Source: JAFLUQ01 sp964551215 (GTDB taxonomy: Bacteria > Bacillota > Clostridia > UMGS1883). Taken from it: a stretch of 41,063 bases of DNA. The position numbers and the translations under genes are program-made. Positions 22,291 through 30,784 of the stretch are shown one piece after another. The first letter of the stretch is position 1. Every line of letters begins with the position of its first letter. Under the pieces are notes generated by a model. That model did no database searches, was not told where the DNA came from, and saw only the letters and a program-made list of their open reading frames with translations. Location: assembly GCA_964551215.1 (NCBI GenBank), contig CAZKBV010000006.1, positions 1-41,063 on the forward strand, given 5' to 3'.

Positions 22291-23964
22291 ATGGAACTCA
22301 GAAGCGCAAATGTCACCCGCGGAGTGGAGCGCGCGCCCAACAGAAGCCTTTTCTATGCTATGGGATACACAAAGGAGGAACTGGAGCGTCCTCTTATAGG
22401 CGTTGTCAGCGCGTACAGCGAAATCGTTCCCGGACATTTTCATCTGGATAAGGTTGCCGAAGCGGTAAAGGCCGGAGTCCGCATGGCGGGCGGCACCCCC
22501 ATTATGGTGCCTTCCATCGGCGTATGCGACGGAATTGCCATGGGTCATATCGGCATGAAATATTCCCTTGCCAGCCGCGAGCTTATTGCCGACAGCGTTG
22601 AAACTATGGCTATGGCTCACCAGTTCGACGGTCTTGTTCTCATACCCAACTGCGACAAAATAGTTCCCGGCATGGTAATGGCGGCGGTGCGCATGGATAT
22701 TCCCGCTATCGTATGCAGCGGCGGACCTATGATGGCCGGCAGATGGGACGATCGCAACATCAGCCTTTCCCAGATGTTCGAGGCCGTAGGCTCCTACAAG
22801 GCCGGAATCATCGACGAAGCAAAGCTTCAGGAATGTGAGGAGGGAGCGTGTCCCGGCTGCGGAAGCTGTGCCGGAATGTACACCGCCAACAGCATGAACT
22901 GCCTGTGTGAATCTATGGGTATAGCCCTTCCCGGCAACGGCACGATTCCGGCAGTCCACAGCGGACGTATGCTCCTTGCCAAGCACAGCGGCATGGCAAT
23001 TATGGAGCTTGTGAATAAAGGCGTTACAGCCCGTCAAATTATAAATGAAAAATCCATCAGGAATGCTCTTGCCTGCGATATGGCTTTGGGATGCAGCTCC
23101 AACAGCGTGCTTCATCTTATCGCTATTTCCAACGAGGCGGAAGTTCCCGTGGATCTCAGCCTGTTTAACGAGATGAGCGCAAGGGTGCCTAACCTATGCC
23201 ATCTTGCTCCGGCGGGTCCCACACATATGCAGGATCTTAACCGTGCCGGCGGTATTCCCGCTGTTCAGGCGGAGCTTATCAAGGGCGGCTTTATCGACCC
23301 CTCCGCCGTTACCGTTACGGGAAAAACCGTCGGAGAAAACGTTCGGGGCGCCTATATCAAGGACGAAACACAGATCCGTCCCCTTACAAATCCCTACAGC
23401 CCTACCGGCGGTATACAGATTCTATGGGGCAATCTGGCGGAAAAGGGCTGCGTGGTAAAGCGCAGCGCCGTAGCTCCCGAAATGCTTAAGCACACAGGTC
23501 CGGCGCGGGTGTTCAACAGCGAGGAAGAAGCCATTGATGCCATATACAACGGAAAAATCGTTGATGGGGACGTTGTGGTAATACGCTACGAAGGTCCCGT
23601 AGGCGGCCCGGGTATGCGTGAAATGCTCAATCCCACCTCGGCTCTTGCCGGTATGAAGCTGGATAAAACCGTAGCTCTTATTACCGACGGACGCTTCAGC
23701 GGCGCAAGCAGGGGCGCGTCCATAGGCCATGTTTCCCCGGAAGCGGCCGTAGGCGGAACGATTGCTCTGGTTGAGGAGGGCGATATCATCGAAATAGATA
23801 TCCCCAACGCTTCCATCAACCTTAAGGTCAGCGACGACGTTCTTTCCACGCGCAGAAAGAGTCTCGCTCCCAAGGAGCCTAACGTTAAAACCGGCTGGCT
23901 CGCGAGATATTCCACCCTTGTTGACGGCGCCGACAAGGGCGCGGTTATGAAAAAGGTATTTTAA
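22291..23964 (+). CDS. ilvD: Dihydroxy-acid dehydratase
   Basis: An iron-sulfur enzyme that dehydrates the dihydroxy acids to the keto acids of valine and isoleucine. The 557-residue product has the cluster cysteines in LIPNCDKIVPGM and EGACPGCGSCAGMYTANSMN, plus TDGRFSGASRG near the C-terminus. Length is typical. AAGGAGG lies before ATG 22291. A strong terminator follows, closing the ilv block. Confidence 0.96.
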   Translation: MELRSANVTRGVERAPNRSLFYAMGYTKEELERPLIGVVSAYSEIVPGHFHLDKVAEAVKAGVRMAGGTPIMVPSIGVCDGIAMGHIGMKYSLASRELIADSVETMAMAHQFDGLVLIPNCDKIVPGMVMAAVRMDIPAIVCSGGPMMAGRWDDRNISLSQMFEAVGSYKAGIIDEAKLQECEEGACPGCGSCAGMYTANSMNCLCESMGIALPGNGTIPAVHSGRMLLAKHSGMAIMELVNKGVTARQIINEKSIRNALACDMALGCSSNSVLHLIAISNEAEVPVDLSLFNEMSARVPNLCHLAPAGPTHMQDLNRAGGIPAVQAELIKGGFIDPSAVTVTGKTVGENVRGAYIKDETQIRPLTNPYSPTGGIQILWGNLAEKGCVVKRSAVAPEMLKHTGPARVFNSEEEAIDAIYNGKIVDGDVVVIRYEGPVGGPGMREMLNPTSALAGMKLDKTVALITDGRFSGASRGASIGHVSPEAAVGGTIALVEEGDIIEIDIPNASINLKVSDDVLSTRRKSLAPKEPNVKTGWLARYSTLVDGADKGAVMKKVF

Positions 23965-23971
23965 CGCTTCA

Positions 23972-24008
23972 GGCGGAGAACCCGTAAAAGGCTCTCCGCC
24001 TTTTTTTT
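23972..24008 (+). terminator. Intrinsic terminator after ilvD
   Basis: GGCGGAGAACC pairs with GGCTCTCCGCC (one mismatch), followed by eight T residues. Confidence 0.93.
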
Positions 24009-24038
24009 CAAAAAACTTGACGGTTTTAAAAAAATATG

Positions 24039-24070
24039 TTGCAAAATCATAAGAAATATAGTAATATAAT
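24039..24070 (+). promoter_or_regulatory. Possible purB promoter
   Basis: TTGCAA at 24039-24044 is followed by TAATAT after 17 bases, and by TATAAT (24065-24070) after 20. Either -10 box would serve, but neither arrangement is ideal. Confidence 0.4.
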
Positions 24071-24104
24071 ATTATATAAATTTACACAAAAGGAAATGAT
24101 TTCA

Positions 24105-25538
24105 ATGGCAAACGATACATACCAAAGTCCCCTTAATTCCCGCTATGCCAGCAAGGAAATGCAATACCTTTTCTCCGACGATATGAAGTTCAAAACATGG
24201 AGGAAGCTGTGGATCGCTCTTGCGGAAACCGAGATGGAGCTGGGGCTTCCCATTACGCGGGAACAGATAGACGAGCTTAAGGCTCATGCCGAGGATATTA
24301 ACTACGATGTGGCTAAGGAAAGGGAAAAGCAAGTACGCCACGACGTTATGAGCCATGTTTACGCCTACGGCGTTCAGTGTCCCAAGGCGAAGGGCATAAT
24401 CCACTTAGGCGCGACAAGCTGCTATGTGGGGGATAATACGGATATTATCATAATGACCGAGGCTCTGAAGCTCATACGCTCAAAGCTCATAAATGTTATC
24501 GCTAAGCTGGCGAAATTCGCTATGGAATATAAGGATATGCCTACCTTGGGCTTTACACATTTCCAGCCGGCGCAGCTTACCACTGTGGGGAAAAGAGCCA
24601 CCCTTTGGCTTAACGACCTCGTTATGGATTTGGAGGATGTAGATCATCAGCTTGGCAAGGCGAAGCTGTTGGGCAGTAAGGGTACGACCGGCACTCAGGC
24701 AAGCTTTATGGAGCTGTTTGAGGGGGATAGGGAAAAGGTAAAAGCCCTTGACATTAAAATTGCCGAAAAAATGGGCTACAGCAAGGTGTTCCCCGTTTCC
24801 GGCCAAACCTACGCAAGAAAGCTGGACACTCAGATGCTGAACGTCCTTGCGGAAATAGCCCAGAGCGCATACAAGTTCAGCAACGATATGCGTCTTTTGC
24901 AGCATCTCAAAGAAATGGAGGAGCCATTTGAAAAGAGTCAGATAGGCTCATCCGCAATGGCATATAAGCGCAATCCCATGAGAAGTGAGCGTATGGGTTC
25001 CCTTGCCAGATACGTAATCGTGGATGCCTTAAATCCGGCAATCACCGCTTCAACGCAGTGGTTCGAGCGTACGCTTGACGACTCCGCCAACAAACGGATA
25101 AGCGTAGCCGAAGCCTTCCTTGCCACAGACGCGATACTTGAAATATATATGAACATCACCGACGGAATGGTGGTTTATCCCAAGGTTATCGAAAGCCGCA
25201 TTATGAGCGAGCTTCCCTTCATGGCTACGGAAAACATTATGATGCAGGCCGTAAAGAAGGGCGGCGACCGGCAGGAGCTTCACGAAAAAATCCGTGAGCT
25301 TTCCATGGAGGCCGCTAAAAACGTGAAGGTAAACGGCGGCAAAAACAATCTTATTGAGCTTATTGCCGAGGACGGCGGCTTTAATCTGGATATAGACGCC
25401 CTTAAAGCAATTTTAAAGCCGGAAAATTACGTTGGCTTTGCTCCGAAGCAGACAGAGGAATATATAAACGAGGTTATAAATCCAATACTGGAAGCCAATA
25501 AAGAAATTTTGGGAATGACCGCGGAATTGAATGTATAA
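24105..25538 (+). CDS. purB: Adenylosuccinate lyase
   Basis: Catalyses two fumarate-releasing steps of purine synthesis (SAICAR to AICAR, and adenylosuccinate to AMP). The 477-residue product carries the fumarase/aspartase superfamily signature GSSAMAYKRNPMRSE near residue 282, GATSCYVGDNTD and HFQPAQLTTVGKR. It has the longer sequence type seen in Clostridia and eukaryotes. The start is ATG 24105 with AAAGGAAATG upstream. proC follows after 23 bases. Confidence 0.95.
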   Translation: MANDTYQSPLNSRYASKEMQYLFSDDMKFKTWRKLWIALAETEMELGLPITREQIDELKAHAEDINYDVAKEREKQVRHDVMSHVYAYGVQCPKAKGIIHLGATSCYVGDNTDIIIMTEALKLIRSKLINVIAKLAKFAMEYKDMPTLGFTHFQPAQLTTVGKRATLWLNDLVMDLEDVDHQLGKAKLLGSKGTTGTQASFMELFEGDREKVKALDIKIAEKMGYSKVFPVSGQTYARKLDTQMLNVLAEIAQSAYKFSNDMRLLQHLKEMEEPFEKSQIGSSAMAYKRNPMRSERMGSLARYVIVDALNPAITASTQWFERTLDDSANKRISVAEAFLATDAILEIYMNITDGMVVYPKVIESRIMSELPFMATENIMMQAVKKGGDRQELHEKIRELSMEAAKNVKVNGGKNNLIELIAEDGGFNLDIDALKAILKPENYVGFAPKQTEEYINEVINPILEANKEILGMTAELNV

Positions 25539-25561
25539 CAGTTTGAAAGGATTGATAAGCA

Positions 25562-26359
25562 ATGAAGCTTGGTGTAATAGGAGCCGGAAATATTGCCGGC
25601 GCCATTGTGCAGGGTGTTGTTAAAACCGGAACCATAGCTCCCGAAAATATAACCGTCAGCGATATTCACCTCGGGAAGCTGGAGGCTCTCAAAAAATTGG
25701 GGATAAATACAGCTTCCGACAATAAAATCACTGCGGAATACGGCGACATAATACTTTTGGCGGTTAAGCCCATTGTGGCGGCGGAGGTTCTGTGCGAGAT
25801 ACGCCCGTTTGTTCAGGGCAAGCTCCTTGTCAGTGTCGTTGCCGGCTTTACGAGAAAAAATATTTCCGACATAGTGGGGAAGGATGTGGACATAGTGCGC
25901 ACCATGCCCAATGTTCCGGCTCTTGTGGGGGAGGGAATGACGGTACTATGCCGAACGGACAGCGTAAGCGATGAGGATTTTGCCGCAGTAACCTCGATTT
26001 TCAACGCCATAGGCAAGACCTCCGTCTTGGAGGAACACCTCTTTGACGCCGCCACGGCTACCAACGGCAGCGGTCCGGCATATGTTTTCGTTATGATTGA
26101 GGCCATGGCCGACGCGGCGGTGCTTCAGGGAATTCCCCGTGACGTGGCATACCTTCTTGTTGAACAGACGATTTTGGGCAGCGCGAAGCTGGCCCTTGAA
26201 ACAGGGGAGCATCCCGGCAAGCTGAAGGATATGGTCTGCTCTCCCGGCGGAACCACCATTGAGGCAATATACCGCCTTGAGAAAAACGGGCTCCGCGCCA
26301 CAATGATAGACGCGGTTGACGCCTGCGCGAAAAAATCGGCCGAGCTTGGAAATAACTGA
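25562..26359 (+). CDS. proC: Pyrroline-5-carboxylate reductase
   Basis: The last step of proline synthesis, reducing pyrroline-5-carboxylate with NAD(P)H. The 265-residue protein has the N-terminal dinucleotide motif GVIGAGNIAGAIVQG, AVKPIVAAEVL, RTMPNVPALVGEGMT and the family signature region GSGPAYVFVMIEAMADAA with PGGTTIEAI. The AAGGA ribosome site is about 10 bases before ATG 25562. A terminator follows. Confidence 0.95.
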   Translation: MKLGVIGAGNIAGAIVQGVVKTGTIAPENITVSDIHLGKLEALKKLGINTASDNKITAEYGDIILLAVKPIVAAEVLCEIRPFVQGKLLVSVVAGFTRKNISDIVGKDVDIVRTMPNVPALVGEGMTVLCRTDSVSDEDFAAVTSIFNAIGKTSVLEEHLFDAATATNGSGPAYVFVMIEAMADAAVLQGIPRDVAYLLVEQTILGSAKLALETGEHPGKLKDMVCSPGGTTIEAIYRLEKNGLRATMIDAVDACAKKSAELGNN

Positions 26360-26370
26360 AAAAACCGAAT

Positions 26371-26413
26371 AAAAGCCCCTCCCTTCGGCATAGTCTGAAG
26401 CGGGGGCTTTTTT
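26371..26413 (+). terminator. Intrinsic terminator after proC
   Basis: AAAAGCCCC (26371-26379) pairs with GGGGCTTTT (26403-26411) around a 23-base loop, and six T residues end at 26413. The next base is the A of the following ATG. Confidence 0.85.
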
Positions 26414-26887
26414 ATGGAAAAGGTCAAAAACCGAGCCTGTATATTTTTTTGTATATTCATTTTGGGGCTTACTCTCGGAAGCGCCGCCGCCGTCGGCGAG
26501 GAATGGGAAATTGCGGCGGAGAGCGACTTTCCGCGTATATTTTTTAAAAATCTGCCCTTTGTTTTCTTTACAAATCTGTGGGGAAGCAAAAAAATTCGTA
26601 TGCTTGCCGGAAGCGCCGCCCTTACTGTCAAAGGAATGTTTTTTGGCGTATCCGCCGTAAATATACTTAAATACTGCCCTGCAAAATATCCGGCGCTGAT
26701 GCTTCCTCAAACAGCTTTGCTTGTTCCGGCAATGGTAATGCTTATGTGCGTCAGCGCGGAAAAGGAGCATATTGCGGCCTCCTTTTCCACAGTTTTAACA
26801 AAAATTTTGCTGTCAATTTTATTAACTTTTTTAATTTCTTGTGTTCAATTCGGGCTTTGCTTCTATTTTCCACAAATTTATGGATAA
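26414..26887 (+). CDS. Membrane protein, possibly a divergent SpoIIM
   Basis: A 157-residue hydrophobic protein with about four predicted membrane segments (near residues 8-27, 65-90, 94-115 and 125-155). The ILGLTLGSAAA start, the FFKNLPFVFF segment and the glycine-rich KGMFFGVSA vaguely follow the pattern of SpoIIM/DUF95 proteins, and spoIIM lies close to xerD (ripX) in B. subtilis, as here. The family match is weak and the protein is shorter than SpoIIM. The ATG directly follows the T-run of the proC terminator; the only purine-rich stretch upstream is the GGGGG arm of that hairpin, so initiation is unusual or the true start differs. Confidence 0.6.
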   Translation: MEKVKNRACIFFCIFILGLTLGSAAAVGEEWEIAAESDFPRIFFKNLPFVFFTNLWGSKKIRMLAGSAALTVKGMFFGVSAVNILKYCPAKYPALMLPQTALLVPAMVMLMCVSAEKEHIAASFSTVLTKILLSILLTFLISCVQFGLCFYFPQIYG

Positions 26888-26987
26888 TTTGCCACAAAAT
26901 ATTAATTTTTTTAGTGCATAAAGTCAATTTATTTTTTTGAAATAATATTGTAATATATATTTATTAATGTAACAAAGGAAGATAATT

Positions 26988-27854
26988 TTGGACAGTATTA
27001 TCAACGATTTTGCCGACTATCTTCAGCGCACAAGCCATCTCGGCAAAAACACCCTCGGCTCATATAAGCACGATTTGGAGCTTTTTTTTGCTAAAATTCC
27101 TTTCGGAACAGATATTTGCAGTGCCGATGTTCAGGAATACATAGACGGGCTTACAGCCGAAGGCAAGGCCTGCGCAACGGTGCTGAGAAGTGCCAGCGCT
27201 ATAAGAAAATTTTTCGGCTTTCTCGTCGAAAGAGGGGATATTGCCGCAAATCCGACCGACGGACTGAGGCTGCCAAAGCGCAGCGCGGCGGAGCCTGTGG
27301 TGCTTACTCCCGGAGAAATAAATAAAATTCTTTCCGCGCCGGATTCATCCGACAGCAAAGGGCAAAGAGACAAAGCCATGCTTGAGCTTATGTATGCCGC
27401 CGGACTGAAGGTGTCGGAGCTTATTGCCCTTGAAGTCAGGGACGTTGACCTTTCCGACGGCAGCATATATTGCCGCGGCGGCAAAGCGAGAGTCGTCCCG
27501 ATAGGAGGGGTATGCGCCAAGGCCGTTAAGGATTATCTTTCCGGCGCCCGTCGGGAGCTTGTGGGGGATAACGACACCGACGTGCTTTTCGTAAACTGCC
27601 GAGGGCAAAAAATGTCAAGGCAGGGCTTTTGGAAAATTATGAAGGAGTATATCGCCGCCGCAAATATAAAAAAGGACGTCACTCCCCAGACTCTGCGCCA
27701 TTCCTTTGCCGTTCACCTTTTGCAAAACGGGGCGGAGCTTCGGGACGTTTCCGAAATGCTCGGATATAACCAGAACGTATCCGTAAAGCTTTATGAAAAT
27801 ATGCTAAAGGAAAGAATGAAAAAAGTATATAAAAAGGCTCATCCGAGAGCTTAG
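26988..27854 (+). CDS. XerD-type tyrosine recombinase homologue with altered catalytic residues
   Basis: A 288-residue protein collinear with XerC/XerD: an N-terminal SAM-like DNA-binding domain (about 1-95) and a C-terminal catalytic fold (about 105-288). XerD needs Arg, Lys, His, Arg, His/Trp and Tyr. Here the positions read Lys141 (GLKVSEL instead of GLRVSEL), Lys166, Gln234 (TPQTLRH instead of TPHTLRH), Arg237, Tyr260 (MLGYN instead of MLGH) and Tyr269. Three of six are changed, although the nucleophile Tyr is kept. The codons were checked (AAG, CAG, TAT). The reading frame is intact. It starts at TTG with AAAGGAAG upstream. Either a divergent recombinase or one that only binds DNA; a true XerD may lie elsewhere. 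Confidence 0.85.
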   Translation: MDSIINDFADYLQRTSHLGKNTLGSYKHDLELFFAKIPFGTDICSADVQEYIDGLTAEGKACATVLRSASAIRKFFGFLVERGDIAANPTDGLRLPKRSAAEPVVLTPGEINKILSAPDSSDSKGQRDKAMLELMYAAGLKVSELIALEVRDVDLSDGSIYCRGGKARVVPIGGVCAKAVKDYLSGARRELVGDNDTDVLFVNCRGQKMSRQGFWKIMKEYIAAANIKKDVTPQTLRHSFAVHLLQNGAELRDVSEMLGYNQNVSVKLYENMLKERMKKVYKKAHPRA

Positions 27855-27889
27855 AAAATATTTTAATCAATTTTTGGGGATTTGTGATA

Positions 27890-27980
27890 TAACCTACGCG
27901 CGGATGTCCCCCGCGCCGGCCGCAATCTATCGCAAGCTCTGTTTCAAGCAAGCTTGCCGGGAGCGCTATTCCGATTTAAA
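27890..27980 (-). repeat. Family-A structured repeat, short copy 4 (91 bp)
   Basis: On the minus strand it matches short copy 3 along its length, with more changes. The inner part of the closing stem is GCGCGG/CCGCGC as in copy 3. The outer part has drifted to GGCC against GGTT, still pairable through two G-T wobbles. The first hairpin keeps GCTC/GAGC and CAAGC/GCTTG. It lies between the xerD homologue and cas3. Confidence 0.82.
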
Positions 27981-28037
27981 AAATACGGCGCGGCGGGAAA
28001 TCAATTTCTTTGTGCCGCCGAAGGAACGGAGATTTTT

Positions 28038-30176
28038 ATGGAGTATATAGGACATACCTCGGAGGACGGAAGAAAACAGCCCCTCTCTCAACATTTAATC
28101 GGCGTGGCGAAGTTGAGCGGAGAAAATTCTGTTGACAGTCTGAAAGACTGTGCCGAGCTATGCGGCCTTATGCACGATATAGGGAAATATACGGAGGAAT
28201 TTCAAAAACATATACGAGGCGTCCCAGTAAAGGTGGGACACGCGTTGTGCGGCGCTCAGGAGATTTATAAAATTTCCGAAGCGTCGTATTCATATATGAT
28301 GGAATATTGCATAGCCGGACACCATACCGGTCTGCCCGACGGCGGAACAAAGGCGGATAGGCCCGATATGTCAACCCTGTACGCAATTTTAAAACGCGAA
28401 ACGGGGAATTATTCGGCCTACGCCAACGAAATAAGCGTTAAATTCCCGAAGGACAATCTTCGAGAATTGATGAAGGACTGCCGTACAAAGGAAGAAATCA
28501 TCGAGCTGTATTCTTTCTTTACAAGATATTTGTTTTCATGCCTTACGGACGCGGATTTTATAGATACCGAGCGGTTTGTTTCGCCCGATACCGACAGAAG
28601 CGTGGAGGGGAATTTTCAAAAAGCGTATGAAGCGGTATGCAAAAAAACGGATAGCTTCCGCGCCGAAACGCCTTTACAGAAGGCGAGAGGATCCTTGCAG
28701 GAGCAGGTGTATAAAGCCGTTGACACAGAGGCGGATATTTACACTCTCAATATGCCTACGGGGAGCGGAAAAACACTGTGCGGTATTCGCGCGGCGTTGA
28801 AAACGCTGCTGAAGAAAAATAAAAAAAGGATTATATACGTTATACCTTATATAAGTATCATTGAGCAAACAGCGGAAATTTTCGAGGACATTTTCGGGCG
28901 GACGCTGCCCGTTGTTCAGCATCATTCCAATTATGACCTTGAAAATACGGAAAGCGAAAACGAGCTTACGCAGGAAAAGCTCAGGCACGTCTGCGAAAAC
29001 TGGGACGCTCCGCTTATCGTGACGACGAATATTCAGTTTTTTGAATCGCTGTACCACTACCGAAGCAGTCGGCTTCGTAAGCTGCACAACCTTGCCGACA
29101 GCATCATTATTTTCGATGAAATCCATATGCTTCCGGCCGAATATATAAAACCGTGCCTGAAAGCTATAGGTTATATAACCAAGTATCTAAATTCCACCGT
29201 TTTCCTCATGTCGGCCACAATGCCGGATTATGAAAATTTCGCGAAGAAATTTGTGATGTCAAGCAAGATAACGGACGCGGTGGGAGATAAGCGCTTGTTT
29301 AAGGCTTTTGACAAATGTTGTTACAAATATATCGGAAAAACATCGCCGGAAAAGCTGGCCGAAATGGCGCGGGAATGTGGGAACGCGCTTATTATCGTCA
29401 ATAAGCGCGGCACGGCGAGGGAGCTGTACGACATATGCGAAGGCAAAAAGTATCATTTATCAACATACATGACTCCCAAGGATCGCTCCGAGGTCATTCG
29501 GGAAATAAAGGAAAATATACATAACGGCGTCAAAATAACCGTTGTTTCCACCTCTCTTATAGAGGCGGGAGTTGACCTTGATTTTGAAACGGTATTCCGC
29601 GAAAATGCCGGCATAGATAATATTCTTCAGTCGGGCGGACGCTGCAACAGAGAGGGAAAAAGAGAACGCGGCAATGTGTTTGTTTTTGAAACCGACGGCG
29701 GAAGCGGCGAGATACAGCTTAAATCGAATATTACACGGTCGTTGTTTTCGGAATTTGAAGATATAAGCTCCGATAAATGTATAAAAGAATACTACAATCG
29801 TTTGTTTGCCGTTAAGGACGGAGCTATAGAGAATAATTCCATCACTTCTTTGATGGGCGAAAATCTCAGCCCCGACTCCATACCCTTCAGAACCTATGCC
29901 GAAAGGTTTCGCTTTATAGATAATCAGGTCATAGGAATAGTAATTCCCGACGAGGAAAACAGGGAGCTGATAGAGGAGCTTAAATACGGGAAGCTCTCGG
30001 CAAAACGCCGCCTCCAGAAATATTGCGCGTCGGTAAAGCCCTACGAGCTTGAAAGGATGCTAAAGGAAGGCATTGTAAAGCAGCTTGAATGTGGCGTGTG
30101 CGTACTGTCTAATCCCGACTATTATAATAAGTATACGGGATTAAGCTTTACAATCGAAAGGGATTATATAATCTGA
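28038..30176 (+). CDS. cas3: CRISPR-type Cas3 helicase-nuclease, solitary
   Basis: A 712-residue protein with an N-terminal HD nuclease domain (Cas3'') fused to an SF2 helicase (Cas3'). The HD residues appear intact: His19, His46-Asp47 in LMHDIGKYTEEFQKHI, His68, His95-His96 in AGHHTGLPD and Asp173 in TDADFID. Helicase motifs: MPTGSGKT (239-246), DEIHML (360-365), MSATMP, then STSLIEAGVDLDF and QSGGRCNREG. In type I CRISPR systems Cas3 degrades DNA captured by Cascade. No cascade, cas1, cas2 or cas4 gene and no CRISPR array is visible here. The start is ATG 28038, after AAGGAACGGAG; a longer reading would run into the repeat. It could serve a Cascade elsewhere or be stand-alone. Confidence 0.9.
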   Translation: MEYIGHTSEDGRKQPLSQHLIGVAKLSGENSVDSLKDCAELCGLMHDIGKYTEEFQKHIRGVPVKVGHALCGAQEIYKISEASYSYMMEYCIAGHHTGLPDGGTKADRPDMSTLYAILKRETGNYSAYANEISVKFPKDNLRELMKDCRTKEEIIELYSFFTRYLFSCLTDADFIDTERFVSPDTDRSVEGNFQKAYEAVCKKTDSFRAETPLQKARGSLQEQVYKAVDTEADIYTLNMPTGSGKTLCGIRAALKTLLKKNKKRIIYVIPYISIIEQTAEIFEDIFGRTLPVVQHHSNYDLENTESENELTQEKLRHVCENWDAPLIVTTNIQFFESLYHYRSSRLRKLHNLADSIIIFDEIHMLPAEYIKPCLKAIGYITKYLNSTVFLMSATMPDYENFAKKFVMSSKITDAVGDKRLFKAFDKCCYKYIGKTSPEKLAEMARECGNALIIVNKRGTARELYDICEGKKYHLSTYMTPKDRSEVIREIKENIHNGVKITVVSTSLIEAGVDLDFETVFRENAGIDNILQSGGRCNREGKRERGNVFVFETDGGSGEIQLKSNITRSLFSEFEDISSDKCIKEYYNRLFAVKDGAIENNSITSLMGENLSPDSIPFRTYAERFRFIDNQVIGIVIPDEENRELIEELKYGKLSAKRRLQKYCASVKPYELERMLKEGIVKQLECGVCVLSNPDYYNKYTGLSFTIERDYII

Positions 30177-30195
30177 AGGGAACGTTCGTTCCTAT

Positions 30196-30287
30196 CCGCG
30201 CCGAAGCGCGGGGGCTGTTTTACGAAAACCAAAAAGCGCGCCTAAAGGCTTTCTGCGGATTTGAACGCTCCGCCGGAAGCCTTTTTG
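30196..30287 (+). terminator. Hairpins after cas3, the second terminator-like
   Basis: CCGCGC-CGAA-GCGCGG forms a tight hairpin at 30196-30211. A second, two-part stem (AAAGGCTT with AAGCCTTT, enclosing GCGGA/TCCGC) spans 30244-30284 and ends in TTTTT. Confidence 0.65.
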
Positions 30288-30337
30288 GCCGCTCGCCGCA
30301 CGTTTTATCATAAAATAAATGCTTTGTAATTTTTTAC

Positions 30338-30367
30338 TTGACATTTGGGTTGACATTATGATATAAT
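30338..30367 (+). promoter_or_regulatory. Promoter of the phosphorelay operon
   Basis: TTGACA (30338-30343), 18 bases, TATAAT (30362-30367), 53 bases before the HPt start codon. Confidence 0.75.
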
Positions 30368-30420
30368 TACTGTGAATAAGTACATATATTCACTTTGTAA
30401 GGAAGGGAGCTTCTTAAGCC

Positions 30421-30765
30421 ATGCTTGAGGAATTAAATACGCTCGGCGTTGATACCGAGGACGGAATTTTTCGATTTATGAACAACACGGAGCTTTATAA
30501 GCGAATGTTGACGGCCTTTGCCGAAATGATAAGGGAATCGCGGGTTACGGCGGAATTTGACGACAAGGACTGTGACGGGGAAATCGAAAAAATCCACGCT
30601 CTTAAGGGCGCGGCCGGAAACTTGTCCGTCAAGCCGCTTTACGCGGCGTACACCGATATCGTTCGGCTTTTAAGGGAAGGAAATATCGCGCAGGCAAAGG
30701 CGGAAATAACAAAAATCCTTCCTACGCAGGAAAAAATAGCGCAATGTATTGAAAAATATTCATAA
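30421..30765 (+). CDS. HPt (histidine phosphotransfer) domain protein
   Basis: A 114-residue protein that is little more than an HPt four-helix bundle. His59 in KIHALKGAAGNLS is the likely phospho-acceptor, in the standard H-x-L-K-G context. Such proteins shuttle phosphoryl groups between receiver domains in a phosphorelay. The two following genes supply three receivers and a kinase, so this is probably the relay's shuttle. A purine-rich ribosome site (AAGGAAGGGAG) lies about 11 bases before the ATG. Confidence 0.9.
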   Translation: MLEELNTLGVDTEDGIFRFMNNTELYKRMLTAFAEMIRESRVTAEFDDKDCDGEIEKIHALKGAAGNLSVKPLYAAYTDIVRLLREGNIAQAKAEITKILPTQEKIAQCIEKYS

Positions 30766-30784
30766 GAATTTGGGGTATTTTGTG

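Noticed and set aside
27855..30420. CRISPR array next to cas3
   Set aside because: No regularly spaced direct repeats were seen on either side; the repeat at 27890 is a single family-A copy.
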